Assembly (NCBI GenBank): GCA_026260175.1
Contig: JAKCWW010000080.1
Span: 70,989-134,988 of the forward strand
DNA from: Reticulitermes lucifugus
Taxonomy: Eukaryota; Arthropoda; Insecta; Blattodea; Rhinotermitidae
Direction: 5' to 3'
DNA: 64,000 bases
In this document: positions 10,958-23,905 of the stretch, in pieces
Layout: every line of letters starts with the position of its first letter
Numbering within the stretch: position 1 is the first letter of the stretch
The notes under the pieces: model-generated
The model's input: the letters and a program-made list of their open reading frames with translations, nothing else
The model's database searches: none
What the model was told of the DNA's origin: nothing
Made by a program: the position numbers and the translations under genes

Positions 10958-11218
10958 AGGCTAGCGTAGTCGTTATAGAGACTAGACTACAGACTGTACG
11001 TCTGAGAACTGTGTTTCAATTCCTTCCCGTCGTCTAGAATGCATCTTGTGCCCACCCAGCCTTTTCTGCAAAGGGCACGGGATTCTCCTTCCTCAGGATA
11101 AAGTGGCCTGTGAGTGAAGCTGACCACTTGTACCACCTAATTCAGAAGATAAGAATACGTGTAAGTGGTTCTACAGCTACACTCTCGCTTATGCTTGCAT
11201 AACATGCACAGCGACAAA
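10958..11218 (+). mobile_element. tRNA-derived SINE (family B), plus strand
   Basis: The head contains GGCTAGCGTAGTCGTTATAG (A-box region) and TGTTTCAATTCC (B-box region, consensus GGTTCAATTCC). The body carries AAGCTGACCAC and TAAGTGGTTCTACAGCTACA, which pair in order with the reverse complements of the minus-strand copies at 53848-54005 and 60218-60500. It ends in CATAACATGCACAGCGACAA. This is the only plus-oriented member of the family in the window. Confidence 0.65.
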
Positions 11219-11219
11219 A

Positions 11220-12090
11220 TTTACATTTACAATTTTCCCTTGTTTTGAGATTATTCTTCTTTTTCATGCGTGGAACAGACGTTTACACTGTTCTGTGCCT
11301 ACATTAAAATTTACTCAAGGTTTTTCATAAAATAATTCTATTCTTGACCATGAGTTTATAGATTCCTGTCACACTCTGTAGCCGTATTTAAACTGCGGTC
11401 TGAGCAACCTGTAATTCTCACAAGACCTTTTATCCGGAATTTTAAAAAGGCGAGAAAGTCTTTACCCACTAAGAAGGTTTCGAGAAAAGAAGAAATCGCT
11501 TGTCGAATTCTCAGAGCCAAAAGAAAAGGAATCCCCTCAGTGAAAGAAAGGAAACCGGAGAGCAGCTTATCTCTCAAGGCATAGTGTTGGCAAGGAATAA
11601 TAGAATTCATCAACTTTAGGGGATGAGGAGAGTGAGGATGGTATTTTTGAGGGTGGAGAAATACTTTGAAAGGTTCGTACAAATGTATCGGGCTTAGTTA
11701 AGAATAGGTCTACCTTCATATTCTCGTGGTTGTAGTGTGGGTTAGGAAGTCAAACACACCCACCTGTCAGTATTGAAAAGTTGAAAGCTGCTAGGTACTC
11801 TTCCCTATTACGAACCCCTCATTCACTTACCAACTGTTTCTTTTCTATGGTGTTAACCTGTTCTTTATTTTTTGTAGAGTATTTAAGAAATAATGCCGGT
11901 TTTAAGTAGTTAAAAATTTATTTCCTCATCAAAAAATGCTTTTCTTACATTACTGGTGTTTGTTGTTAAATTACTTCGCTCTGTTTTATTCTGCAAGAAG
12001 ATAAATTTGATTCATAAAGCACAAGAAATTTTGGGTAAATATATTTAATTAAGTATAGAATAAACACAAACAATTCTTTTCTGTAGCGCA
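11220..12090. other. Unique AT-rich spacer
   Basis: Lies between two SINEs. A 108-codon minus frame (11356-11682) crosses it but has no recognisable motif and no start context that favours it. Nothing else seen. Confidence 0.5.
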
Positions 12091-12094
12091 ACAG

Positions 12095-12337
12095 CTCAAC
12101 TCGGGCTTAGGCCGCCTCACTGTTGATGTTTCTAGATCACGCACAGTTAGACACACACACACCCGGTGGGACTCCTCTGAACGAGTGATCAGCTCGTCGC
12201 AGAGGCCGCTAACTACACAACATACAACAAACACAAGAGACGAAGGTCCATGCCCTCAGCGGGATTGAAACCCAAAACCCCAGCAATCAAGAGGATGCAG
12301 ACCTAATCCTTAGACAGCACAGCCACCGGGATCGGCA
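12095..12337 (-). mobile_element. tRNA-Leu-like SINE (family A), minus strand
   Basis: The reverse complement starts GCCGATCCCGGTGGCTGTGC, continues with GTCTAAGGATTAGGTCTGC and a degraded B-box GGGTTTCAATCCC, then the family body (CGTCTCTTGTGTTTGTTGTA) and tail. More diverged than the copies at 91 and 5074. It contains an internal ACACACAC expansion at about 12153-12162. Confidence 0.8.
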
Positions 12338-12744
12338 ACACAAAGAGTACATATATGTAAATAATTTCGAAATCTAGAAAGTTTTGTAATCTTTTCTTAT
12401 ATTTTATTTAAAAATGATATCAGTCACAATATATGACGTTGAATGTTAGGACGATTTGTAAATGCAAAGTTTGCTAGGATGTAGAATGCAGTAAACGTTG
12501 CCCAATTTAAGGTACTATTAAGATATTTGCCCGGATGGAATGAAGAAGTCCACGAAAACCCACATTCACTATAGTCGGTCTTCAGGTCAAGTTATGAACC
12601 TAGGATCTCCCATATATGAAATAGGAGTGCTATACTCCCGACCGTGAGAGTCCACTGCAAATGCGCAGATTTTACTGTATGAACAAAGGAAGACTATCAA
12701 ATCTAATTTCGTATTATGATTCCGTTTAAAGAAACAAGGCTTGA

Positions 12745-12900
12745 GCGAGAAGACTGAATTTATCTGGCTCTGGATAGGAAGCTGATGCCGAGAACTTCTG
12801 ACCACATGGATGCATCTTCTGGTTCCACACAAGATGGCGAATGTTTTGTCCTACTGAGTGATTTTTAATAGGTCAAGAAGGATCCAGTGCCATGGATTTA
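12745..12900 (+). mobile_element. LINE 3'-terminal scrap (end of ORF plus 3' UTR)
   Basis: GACTGAATTTATCTGGCTC (family DWIxLAQD region) is followed by TTCTGGTTCCACAC (family NLRVPQ) and a 3' UTR match ending AGGTCAAGAAGGATCCAGTG / CCATGGA. Degraded, with the intervening coding part poorly conserved. Confidence 0.5.
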
Positions 12901-13004
12901 ATTCACAGTGTTAGTTACTTCTAGGCTTCTTCAATTATCTAGGTTATAACAGAGAAGAAACTCGTAGAGAAAAATCTGGAAGTCTATTATGAAGAAGTCG
13001 ATTT

Positions 13005-13100
13005 GGAAACCGCGATGTATTTTGGAGGATAATATGAAAGTTGGTCTTAGGAAATTGGGTTGTGGGGATGGGAGATTGATGCAACTGACACAAGATGGTG
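13005..13100 (+). mobile_element. LINE C-terminal scrap
   Basis: The frame reads EDNMKVGLRKLGCGDGRLMQ, matching the family segment WEDNIKMDLREVGCDxGDWIxLAQD. It lies just downstream of a more 3' LINE piece (12745-12900), so the two come from different insertions or a rearrangement. Confidence 0.55.
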
Positions 13101-14330
13101 TCTAATAAGAGTTTTCTTTTATTAACTTAGAGGGTTTTAAAATTTGCCTTCTCTTACAGAATTTGGATACAATGTCATTGAACATTTTAAGACTGTAACA
13201 GTCAATTAGTACGTAGTTTCTGAGCTGAAAAATGCTGTAAAAGAGAGAGAACCAGCTAAAGGCACTGAAATATTCTATATTCAGATACAATATTATAGAA
13301 ATGCTGCCTTGGTTCCATAAAAGCAGAAAAATCGTTATTGCCTTTCAATACTAATATATAAACTTTTAAAATTAAATAAATTTGAATGCAATTGTTATTT
13401 TTGAAAGATGCCTTTGGAGTATTAGTGGACACAACCTACATATATGTACTAAAATAGGTATTAACAATAAAAGTCAAAAGTTTAGGGCCTCCATCTTGCA
13501 AATTTAGCCACCTGTAGGCCAATACAATCGTAACTGTTACTCTGTAAGGAGGAGCTCTAGTGATGGATAGGTATTAAAGGGGTGGAATATGTCCAAGAGA
13601 GGGCTGGAGGCTTAAAGTACTGGAAAAGGAGAAACTTAGAAGTTTGTAGGGCGTTATTGCTTGTATATAAGAGAGGATGCCATGTGTTTTCATGTAACTC
13701 TAACCCAGACGGATAGAAGGACGGACTGAGGAATAGATGATAGGAAGGAGACCCTTTCACGTAATATGTGTAGGCTGCAGCTATTAACAGCAAGCGAAAG
13801 CAATTTGTGTGCTGTTGGAAAGATATTTCTTTTTTCATTCCATATATTTTTTAAGTTTTTTTGTTCTGTCGCTTCGTTTTTATTTTTTAAATATGGCGGA
13901 GCTTGAAAGAAAACCAAAAGGGGCCTAACGTAGAAGCTTGCCTGTAAAAAATAAATGAAAAGAACTAGAAACACATTTGAAAAAAAAATAAAGAGATTGG
14001 TGTTTTGCTCAGATGTTTTTCGTTTAATGGGCCGAAACCCAAGCCCATACCCTGCAGGTTTATTCTACATTCCTCCAAGTTCTTGGGTTATTCCGAAAGG
14101 TAATTTCAACATGTCGCGACATAAACGGAGTAGTAACTTTATGTTCGATTAAATTTGATGTTGCAATTCCATGGGCTTATAATTCAGGTAGCCGAAAACT
14201 ATTTATTTGTACTGTTATGTCGCTAAGTGTCTTCTCGACTAGCACAGATGTAAAACCTTTAGCCCATAAGTCAGGATTCTATAATTTTCAATGGACACTC
14301 ATGCAGTATAGAGCCTAAGATCTTCGCTCT

Positions 14331-14470
14331 TCTGGGATGTTATGCAGTGTGGATTGCTGGTTATTTACCGACGTTTCGGGAAAACGTATCAGTCCCACCT
14401 TCAAGGGTCAAGCCGTCCAAGAAGAAATATGCCCCTTGAACTGCTTGACACTTGAAAATGTACATTTGTG
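14331..14470 (+). repeat. Foldback family D, left-half copy
   Basis: CTTCTGGGATGTTATGCAG ... GGTTATTTACCGACGTTTCGG ... CCTTCAAGGGTCAAGCC is shared with 52734-52928 and, in reverse orientation, with 44288-44440. The matching right arm is missing or unrecognisable, so this is a half element. Confidence 0.6.
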
Positions 14471-15322
14471 TTCAGAAAGTACCCGATTGAACATACTGGT
14501 AAGTTCAAGGTTATTTTAAGTCTACACGTATCATCCAGGAACACACCATTTGCGACAGTAAGGAAATCATAAAGGAAGAGAGGAGGTCTCGGGTGTGAGA
14601 ATACCGATACCCACACGTAATCATATTAAGAATAAAGCGAAATTTACGATGTATAAAATACATAAAACCACATTATTTTCAGTCTTGTGGTCATAATGAA
14701 GCTGTTCGAAAAGTCATTCAGTACTGGGTGTAGGCAAGGCAAGGAGAGATGAACCGAGCAGAAATCCTTGGTGGAACTTAAAAAATGTAATGATAGTCCT
14801 ATATTGGTCCACACCCCTCTTTTGTTGAACAATTAATCGAGGCTGTCACAGTAAGAGCAGGTATCTTCTACCCCTCTTGGTAATCCGGACAAGAACAAAG
14901 AATAACTTCTTACTCGGTAAACGATTATTGCCTTCAATGAGCCTTGCAGCAACTTCTCCCACATCAGAGGCATATAACCTGTAATCAATGCCGTTTCAAT
15001 CAAGAGTCAAATCGTAGCATTCGAAGACAACTTCGATATATATTTTCTTTTTTCCTTCTTTCAAACCCTATACTTTATACATTACAATTCTTCTTTATTT
15101 TTTTATTCTCGGGTCTGAAACATCTGATTAGCCTCTAACAATTATGTGTCTTAGGTGTATTATTAAATACCAGAATGGAAGTTAAAATGCAGAGCGTATA
15201 TTCTGGTTCAGCATTTATAATTCCTCAAAATTGCTTTATCCATATTTATGTGTTACAAGACGCCTTCCTTTTCAAGTATTTTGCCTCAGTAAATATACTT
15301 TGCATTCCGCTGTCCCTCATCC

Positions 15323-15364
15323 AATTATTATTATTATTATTATTATTATTATTGTTATTATTAC
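15323..15364 (+). repeat. (TTA)n microsatellite
   Basis: About fourteen TTA/ATT units with one G interruption. It creates the poly-leucine tail of a 67-codon plus frame, which is therefore not a gene. Confidence 0.9.
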
Positions 15365-16125
15365 TGATTTTTAAATAAGCCTACAACGTTCTTATAGAAT
15401 ATGTAATCGCTTTGATTTTATCTCTTACGAAGTCCTGGCATATCTTCTGTTACAAATTTTCTCCCTAGGGTGTCAATAAATCTCCCTCCATACGTGCATG
15501 TTGAGCAAAGATCTACAGACACTGAAACCGACTTGTTGGCCCTTCATCTGTCTCCTCTTTGCCTTCATTTTATAAACTGCACTACACAGAATTAAAATTT
15601 TCTGAGGAAACTCAAATGACAACCGAGTTTCATGATGCATCATGCCGGAGGCAGCAGTTATCTCTGTGTATAATGAAGCACTAAGATACGTGTATGTATG
15701 TGCATGGGGAATAGAAATTTAGCTCCACACATTCCTAACCTCAGCACTAGTTGGACGTACCCAAAGTGATCAGCTTCACACCCCGATTCCTTTATATTTA
15801 AAGGAGGTTTCCAACGGTAGCAATTGGGTAGGAGACTGTTTGGGACCCAGAACATTTCTCGACACGTTTTCAAAGAGAAAAATACTGTTTCCGTCAGATA
15901 TAGAAGTTCTGTCATCCAGTGCATAGCGTAAGCACTACAGGCCTACTGACTTGAATTCAGTCTTTACAGAGTAATTCATTATTAAATTTTCATTGACTCT
16001 ATACAAATACATACAATTTGAAGGACTGAAATTGAATGGGACAAATATTCTTCTGGTAGAGTCGGATATTAATTTAAAGGATCAAAACACAAACACAAAT
16101 ATGATTAAACAAAAAATGGTTTTAG

Positions 16126-16173
16126 TATATAAATGTAAATAAATATAAATATAAACGTAAATATAAATAAAAT
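16126..16173 (+). repeat. Imperfect ATAAAT tract
   Basis: Repeated AAATATAAATATAAACGTAA-like hexamer units, eight or so, imperfect. Confidence 0.7.
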
Positions 16174-16903
16174 CGCAACTCACTTGGAAGTCCGTTTAAA
16201 TAATTACTACTTATTTTATTGATTTTATGAGACTATTTTTTATACAGTTGTTTTCACAATATCAATTGAAATCTAGGATATAACCTCACTAAGATGTCTC
16301 CGCTCCAGTGTTTTATTTTGTTCAGTGTTCTGAAATTAATGTTTCTGTCAGCGTATCCTTGGTGTCTCACAATTAAAACATATAAAAAGAAGGAGCTGAA
16401 TTCATTAAATTTAAAAAATGTTATTGCCTTGAAGTTATTTCAAATCTCTTAAAATGAAAGTCTCATCAATATAGCTCATGTTTCTCGAACAATTGTCAAT
16501 ACACACTGGATGCCACATCTGGCAACGCCAATACTGCATTCATTTTGTCACGTCCTTTAGACGGCTAAATTTGTAATGCTCAATAAAATGAGTTGAAAAT
16601 CCCGTAAATTTAATATTCATGTTGTGTTGTCACGACATTTTCCTGGTCCTGCACTTTCAGCAACCTGTCGACAGACGGGCAGATATGTATGTCCTTTATC
16701 ATTTTGTTTTATTGTATGTCAAAATTTTCTTTCGTATTATAGGGATTGAGTTTACCGCAACAAATCAGAATAAAGAACTTACCATGACATGAAATCCATC
16801 AATCACAGCATATAAACTCGAAAACAGGTGTTTACACATGAACTGATGCTTAACAACTTTGTTGATGTATGATACGGATATTTTATGACAGAACTATAAT
16901 AAT

Positions 16904-16956
<53 letters not shown>
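16904..16956 (+). repeat. (ACT)n microsatellite
   Basis: An uninterrupted run of about seventeen to eighteen ACT units, one of the longest perfect microsatellites in the window. A second ACT tract lies at 29685-29721. Confidence 0.95.
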
Positions 16957-18845
16957 ATACTGCTTCTAAATATAGTACTAAATTTTAATAGTGCTTTATC
17001 TTCACATATTTTAAGAATTATGTACTTTACTTTTGGTTATGCAAGTAATCAATATACAAGGAACGAATCGTAAGAACACGTGAACAGAATAAAGTACATG
17101 TGACTGAATAATCGTTTCCTAAATTCCCACAGAGAGTGTAAGAAAGAATATTCTTTGTAGAAGAAATTTCAGTAACGGTTTTTACTTTTTTATGGATTTC
17201 ACAGATCTGAAGCTCTGATTACATCCCTCTCAATGGGTAAGAGAACAATCAACAATAGAGAACTGAAGACAGAGATTGATATATCCTGTCGTGAGCAGTC
17301 ATCATTCGCATTCTTCAATACACTGGATCACACAGCAGTTGTAATAATAATTGCTAGCTCCAAAATTAATCGGACAATACCTTTGTTTACACGCTACCGT
17401 GTTCATCACGCAAATCCAATTATTCCCAGCATTCGTTCGCTTCTTTTATAACAATTTACAAAGGCATGGCTGCTACAATGCTATATGTTTCGTTCGTTTG
17501 TCTAGATCTTTTTTTTGTTTGTGAGCATTACGTAATATATTTTTATTGTGTTTTTAAAATTCATGGATTGGAAAGTTTTGAGAATAATTATTGTATTCAC
17601 ATATCCTTGTCGACTCTTGTACTTCCTACTATTTCCGGAGAAAATAAGAAGGCAAGAAGTTATTTCCTTAATGATTTATAGGCAATTTCCGCCTTGCTAC
17701 AAATAGTCACTAAATCTGTCAACAGAGACTGTCTGAACCTTCCTTTTCTTACCACAAAATAACATTTCCTTCACGCAAAGTTTCTGCTTAATTTGATGTA
17801 TCATATTTGAGTCTGGATCTATTCCCAAATGCACAATGTTACTGGCCTAAAAGTGAAGTGACGACTGTACAGTGGAAAATGACTTTTCAGTTTAATGCAC
17901 TTTTTGTGTGAATTATGTGTAAACTAACCGAAGGTATAAAAACGTGCCTATATGCTCTCACGCCTTGTAACGCTACATGTTTAGAGGAATATCACACCGC
18001 AGATAATTTGTGGTAAGAGGCATGAGTATGTATTAGTGCTTGATTAATAGACAGAAACCACAGAGCTTGTAACACTGACTTCTTACAATTCTCTATCACG
18101 CTTTTTGGTCAAACTAAACAAAACAGTTAGCAGAGAATTATTAGACGTTTCTGTTATGAAGCAAACCACAAGACTTGCCGGATTTTATCCGCTAGATTTT
18201 TTTTTTCGAATAATGTACGCAAGTTACTTTCTATTAGAGTGTTCTAAAATTGTTAAGTATTTCTTAATTGAAAGGTTTAATACATTTTGGGGAATTTATC
18301 TTTATGCGTTCGCATTTTTTTTAAATCTATACCCAGCCACTCTATGAAATTAAGTACTCACATACGTAGTGTGCTTTAAATATTTCCAAACGAAGTCATA
18401 CCTATCGCATGTAAGTCTACTATTCCTCTGTATGTCAAAACTCAAAGAGAACTTAATGAAGTATGTAAAAAAATTGCTTTATTTTACAGAATCTTAGTGG
18501 GTGGAACTACGGAGATGACACTTAGAACATTTTTCGATATAATGTACATTCAACGAATAAAAGAAGGATTATTTTTTACCCCTACTCAGTGTGTAATCTT
18601 TATTTTATATTAATTTATGAACGACAGATTTCATGTATCTACACAACGTGCTGCCTGCTTTCTTTTATCGAGACTGAAAATAATCAGTTTATTTATTAAA
18701 ATGTTTATGTTGTGAACCGCATGCAGATTAAATTGTAAAATACGGGTCTTATCAAATTTGGAATAGCCTGTCTTACGCCAGGTTTAGTGTGCTGGTTTGT
18801 TTCGTAGACAGCACTGAAACAAGTTCCATGGTGATGATCTAAAAA

Positions 18846-18930
18846 TATTAGGGACCACCGTAAAATCTCAGTCACTCTGGCGACCGAGAGCCTAGAAATT
18901 GTGCACCCTTGATTTAGAGTTAATTTAAGT
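18846..18930 (+). repeat. Dispersed repeat family E, copy 1
   Basis: Roughly two thirds identical over about 85 bp to 63456-63540. Shared landmarks in order are GACCACCGTA / GCGCCACCGTA, CTCTGGCGA / CTCCGGCGA, TTGTGCACC / TTGTGCACC and GTTAATTTAA / TTTAATTAA. Family unknown to me. Confidence 0.5.
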
Positions 18931-19964
18931 AAGCGTTGAAGTTATTATTACTAAAAGCCTTATGCTACTTTTACTTTAATAAGAGTAATTATTTTGACAT
19001 TTGTGTTGTGGCTGAGAATGACAAATATTCGGTACTCAGTTGAACACGTACTGGTAATTAAATTAAGAAAATTTCTTATTGCATTAAATACACCTATAAC
19101 GTTTGCAGTTTCTCAGATTTATATTATTTGAAACACATTTTACATAAATTTGATAATGTTTAAATATTAATATATTTATCTAAAAGATGATAACTTTAGA
19201 CTACGTGTTATTAAGAATTACAGGAATATCGAAAAATATAACAGCATATTTTGTAATGAATATGTTTTTATATCACTAATAATATTTACATATTATCGCA
19301 CTTTCGTCATTCCCAAATTAAATATTTGCCCTTCGCAGTCACTGTAACCAGGCCTAACTAGTATAAATCTTCAAAATTTATTGCCAGGAATGGATGAAAA
19401 CTTAAGTTTACATTTTTAATAAATTACATAGGTCCATAAATACGACCCACAGTTCGGCCATCAAACTGTCCGTCCAAAGTACATCTCCATGTGTACAAGA
19501 CACGATATTAATTTCATTTGCATTTCTTCAATTCAAAGGCCTTAACATTCACAGCACAAGGCCTTACTTTAATGCTGGCAATACTGAAGACTCTGACGTC
19601 AGCCTATCAGTACGATGCTTTTCATCTCACTGAGAAGACCTTGTGGAATCCCTCCTTAAGTTGAATATCCTCAACTTCTTTTACTCTGCACAGGCATCAA
19701 ACATACAACTGTTTAACGGCGCCTATTAGATGTAACTTTAGAGTGTCGAATGAGCAATACTAGGAGAATGCTACGTTGGGATGGATTACGGGTGAAAATG
19801 GCGTGTTAAGATATGATTGCGAAATTGGTCTTGAGAGAATGAAGAAAATAATAGCGGAACCTGGGACCTGACAATCACTAATCAAGAATTCTAACAAAAT
19901 GCCGCAATGTTATTAGTACAGTAATGATAGCGTTACTTTTGGTGGATGCGTTCACCTGCATTTG

Positions 19965-20052
19965 TATCTTATCCGGGACTCGAATCTGTACCGGTGCTCA
20001 TACCGGCATTGAATGCCTTCGTTCGCGGATTATCTAACCGTACCTATCAACG
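19965..20052 (-). repeat. tRNA-like (B-box bearing) remnant, minus strand
   Basis: The reverse complement contains GATTCGAGTCCCGG (B-box plus T-arm-like sequence), preceded by GGCATTCAATGCC (a stem) and TACGGTTAGATAATCC (A-box position). A cloverleaf cannot be completed by eye. Probably the head of an old SINE distinct from families A and B. Confidence 0.4.
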
Positions 20053-20420
20053 ATGGGTTTTTTAGCCTCGGAATCTATTAAAGGCGATTATGCGCGCTAA
20101 ACTGTGAAGGATTGAAAGGGAGGCGGAAGTGACCTACTTTAGGGTGTTAAAACGTATCAAGTACACAATGCTCCCAAAATCGAATGCTAGTTACATCTTT
20201 GTCTCCTGTTCGATCGTTGTGACTCAGCAAGGTGGCGATACGAAAAACGTGACTTTTTGCGAATTAGCAACAACTTACGGGTCTTCGAATTACCGTTGTA
20301 GAATTTGGTGGTAAAATCCAGGGCAATGAAAACATATCATAGTAACACTGGCTCTAGTAACTTCATAAACACTTACTCTTGGACGTGTCCAATTCTCCCA
20401 ACTCTGAAAATCTTTATTTC

Positions 20421-20474
20421 CGTGAGCCACATCTAGACACAGGAAAGAAGTTCTTTTTCTGCATGTGGCTCACG
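20421..20474. repeat. 54-bp hairpin with 12-bp perfect arms
   Basis: CGTGAGCCACAT (20421-20432) and ATGTGGCTCACG (20463-20474) are exact reverse complements. Inside them AGGAAAGAA faces TTCTTTTTCT, so the stem continues after an asymmetric internal loop. The total length is in the range of a small-RNA precursor arm, but no expression evidence can be seen in sequence. Confidence 0.75.
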
Positions 20475-20479
20475 CACCT

Positions 20480-21955
20480 TTCACTTTCTTACTTCAACAG
20501 TTTTAAACAGAGAGACAAACCCACAGCCGGTCGATATAAATTATGACGTAAACCAAAAATTATGTACATAACATTGAATTTTAGAAAACAAATTTTCCGT
20601 GAACTTTATCTTTTCTGTATGTATTTAATTTAATATTATTTTTTTATGATATCACAAAATACTTCATTAGATATTGCATTGCCCTTTAGATATAGGTCTA
20701 TCCTAGAAGCTACCTCTTTATTCATGCTTGAAGTAACTAGAATGCGTACGTGGTCGCGTCAACGTTCTCTTTCAAAATGTCAGCAAAACAGCTCCATTCA
20801 ACATGTTACCAATATTTAGGAAAGCCCTCAAATTTGTCGAAGTGAACAAACCTGAAAGCCATAAATAATTAATGACTGAAAGAAATCGAAATGTTTGAAG
20901 CGGATATTCAAAATGAAGTACCCAAGTAAAATTAATATTAGGCAATTTGAAGGCTTTATAATAAATCTCTTGCTATTTAGACATCAGTAGCAATATTATG
21001 ACTAAAACCATTTAAATTTCGCAGCTCTGTGCTTGTAGTAAGAACTAATATATTTTGCCGTTATAAATACTAAATTTTTACCACAAGGTGGCAAATTGAC
21101 GGAAATCTGATTACAGTAAGAGCACGTACAGTCAGAATTTTATATGCGGGTATTATTTTTATGGATATTTGATTACTTGTAAACGTTTAATCTTTTAGGA
21201 AAACCCAGCTAGGCAGATCATACAAGAAAATGAATGCAGGCCTAAGATTAAACCACAAACATATCCCACTGCCTGGTCTTTGGGAAGGTCTAGTTAAGCA
21301 CGTAATATCTCAGGTTAATTGAAGTTTCAATATAAATATAAAGACTATTCTAAACGAGAACCTTCCTGGCACAATATGGTTTATCCAATGTCATGGACTG
21401 GCATCATTTTTTCTCTTCGAAGGAGATGACTTCGTGAGTTGAGTCTGATGACTTAGCTTCGTGACTAGTCCAGGACCACGGCCAAGGTATAGTTCTCGCG
21501 AAACAAGAATTAAAACAAAAGGAAATTATTCGCCCATACATGGATTCAGCGGCTATAATGTGCTTCAGAAAGGTGAATGCAGTATAACTCAATAACGTAC
21601 ACCATGCGTTATCGCTTTTATTCAAATATTAATTTGCGAAATCTTTTCTCATGGCAAAACAACGTCGCTTTATTGCCGACATGAATGTCACGAGTTGATT
21701 TTTCCTCTAATAAAACTCAGCATGGAAGAAACCGTATGTCTTGCTGATCTGTGAGATGAAGGTATCACGTACTTAAATCGCAAGAATTTTGTTTAAAACT
21801 GTAATGAAGGATCATTAATTGAAATGAAAGAATACTTAAGAAATATTGAAATAATATGAGTCTTGATTCTGTCACAGGTGTGTCTGAAGGTTCAGGCCAT
21901 CTTGGATGTAGGATGTGTCGACTCGCAGACAGTTACCGGCGATTGAAAGTACCCT
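20480..21955. other. Unique AT-rich DNA, nothing recognised
   Basis: No repeat family, RNA gene or convincing coding frame was found. Confidence 0.5.
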
Positions 21956-22240
21956 AGAATCTCCATATTCAGGGCCAAGAAGGCCAGCAAGGTTTCAGTT
22001 ATCTGATACGCTTGTAACAACCAGTCGACACGGCGTAAGATCCCAGAATACTTGAAGATTCTTCAGCAACACCGTTGTGAGGAGATAAATCTTTACCCTA
22101 TTTCAAGGGCCAGCTTCCTTGACTGCTTTACCTTGAAGATTCAAGCACTATGATCTATCTAAATGCTGCTAGCTATTTACCAGTTGGCGTGGCATGACAC
22201 TCCATCAGACTTGAAGCTTCATGTCGAAACATGTTCACCA
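21955..22240 (+). repeat. Foldback family D, degenerate copy plus adjoining hammerhead-like motif
   Basis: CTCCATATTCAGGGCCAAGA at 21961 matches the start of the copy at 44315. TTTCAAGGGCCAGCTTCC (22100) and GCTAGCTATTTACCAGT (22169) match the family arms. Immediately after, GACTTGAAGCTTCATGTC forms a stem and runs into GAAACATGTT (22230-22239), the layout of a hammerhead stem II followed by its GAAA core segment, although the CTGATGA segment is degraded. Confidence 0.45.
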
Positions 22241-23870
22241 GTTATCATAATTTACAAAAACAAATGTAAGGTATTTTAAACAACAAGCGTGTATTTCACT
22301 GGAAACTTAATTGTGCACATGAGCAGGTTGGGAAGTTTAAGATCCACGGTTTTAAGAAAGCTTTTTTAGAAGTTTGTCTTCATTGAAAATGAGGACAGAA
22401 GTGACCAATTTTCTTAATATTTACAGGCACGTATAAAATTTGCTGGGGTTTTGAAAAGAAAATGCAGTGTGTCTGCTATGTGACAGGAGCTGAAAAATTG
22501 TTTAGGTTAACAAAAGGCTTCAAAACACTGTAAAACAGTCCGTACGATAATAAACACCTCATTGTCTGAAGAATAAATTCTGGCAGGTTGATATAATAAT
22601 AAATAAATAACATTTAACGTAACATTCAATACGGAGACTTTTAATGACATCTTTCGTATCATCCTCACGTTTTTCCAGAACCTCTAAGTACTCGTTTAAT
22701 GACGTCGGGTAAACTTGACCTTCAAGCCAGCCCTGGTGTGCAGTCTGTACTCTAAACATAAGCAGTTGTCAGTTTTATGTACAAGGACACCCAAGCAGGC
22801 TAGCTAAGCTGTAGAAAATTAAGATATATTATATCAGGATCAATATTTTAAAAATAATTTTCTTTGCTTCAATGCACAAAATGTAATTACATTTGAGATA
22901 TGACGCTAATAAACCTGCAAAAACATAAAAGCATGAATTGCTCTACTTTACAGAAATATCGATTAATTTTGCTGTGCTAGTTTCTATGGACGCAAGTACA
23001 AGGACGATTAAATAAGGAAGCAGTCTGTCGTAAGAATGACTGTAGGTGTAGGAATGGATGAACGTAGGCATAGTGAATTTGGATCTGAAAATGCAATGTT
23101 AAGTGAAGTAGAGTAAAGTTTTACGTTCTTAGGGGGGGATGATATATCAAAATCTAGGATATGAAGCCACGTAGAACATGGGGGTAGCATTTTCCTCCGA
23201 ATTTATCTACCCATCGAAGTCAGCAAAGAAACAAGCTTTTAAAAGATCTGCAAATGGAGATAGACACAAGGATTTGAAATGATACAGATTGCATAAAAGC
23301 TGAATGAATAAGACTTAATTTCTATATATTTAATTTCCAAAGTCTCTGTTTAGAATATTGCGAAGCACAAAGCTCTATGGAGTGTTATTCAATGCATTTT
23401 GAAAATAATTGTTAGACCCCCATCTTTCGGCCCTTATTTCGTCCTGTTATATATTTTTCCTAAGAACAATGAATTGTAGATCCATCATCTGGCATTTTAT
23501 TTTCCAGCATAAACGTGTGATCCAGTTTGGAGGAAGGATTAAGGATTTATAGGCTTGGACACAATTTGTGAATATCTTGTAAGTCCTGTTTCCCCGCAGG
23601 AACTTTGTAATAAAGACATGAAATGATGTTAGCCTTTCAGCCTGTTTTGACGTGAAGTTAGTTGAATTTCTGGTCACGTGTAAAGAATCGCCTGAGAAAG
23701 AGCGTAGAATAATTTTTGCAGAAACCTAAAATCAGAACGTCTTATACACAGTAAGGGTGTCTCAGTGTCCTTGGGCACAGGGCAAATTTTCTCTTTCATA
23801 CACATTGGATTCCAAAAAAATTACACCATTTAGGCAATACATATGCCCGTTAATTTACATTATACTTTCT

Positions 23871-23905
23871 CCGACATGTTTCTGCTCCTCTTGAACCGTC
23901 ATCAG
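23871..23905 (-). ncRNA. Hammerhead-ribozyme-like core
   Basis: On the minus strand the order is CTGATGA (23905-23899), a stem-II candidate GGTTC / GGAGC with an AAGA loop, GAAA (23882-23879), then CATGTC. That is both invariant core segments of a hammerhead in the right order and spacing, with GTC as the expected cleavage triplet. The self-complementary CATG would allow helix III to form only between two copies, as I recall for dimeric hammerheads in Penelope-like retroelements. Helix II has two mismatches. Activity is not claimed. Confidence 0.45.

Larger units (their letters stand above)
13101..18845. other. AT-rich DNA with microsatellites; one half foldback element
   Basis: No gene recognised. 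Contains the foldback half-copy at 14331-14470, TTA and ACT microsatellites at 15323 and 16904, and an imperfect ATAAAT tract at about 16126-16173. Short frames (62-94 codons) show no domain. Confidence 0.5.
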
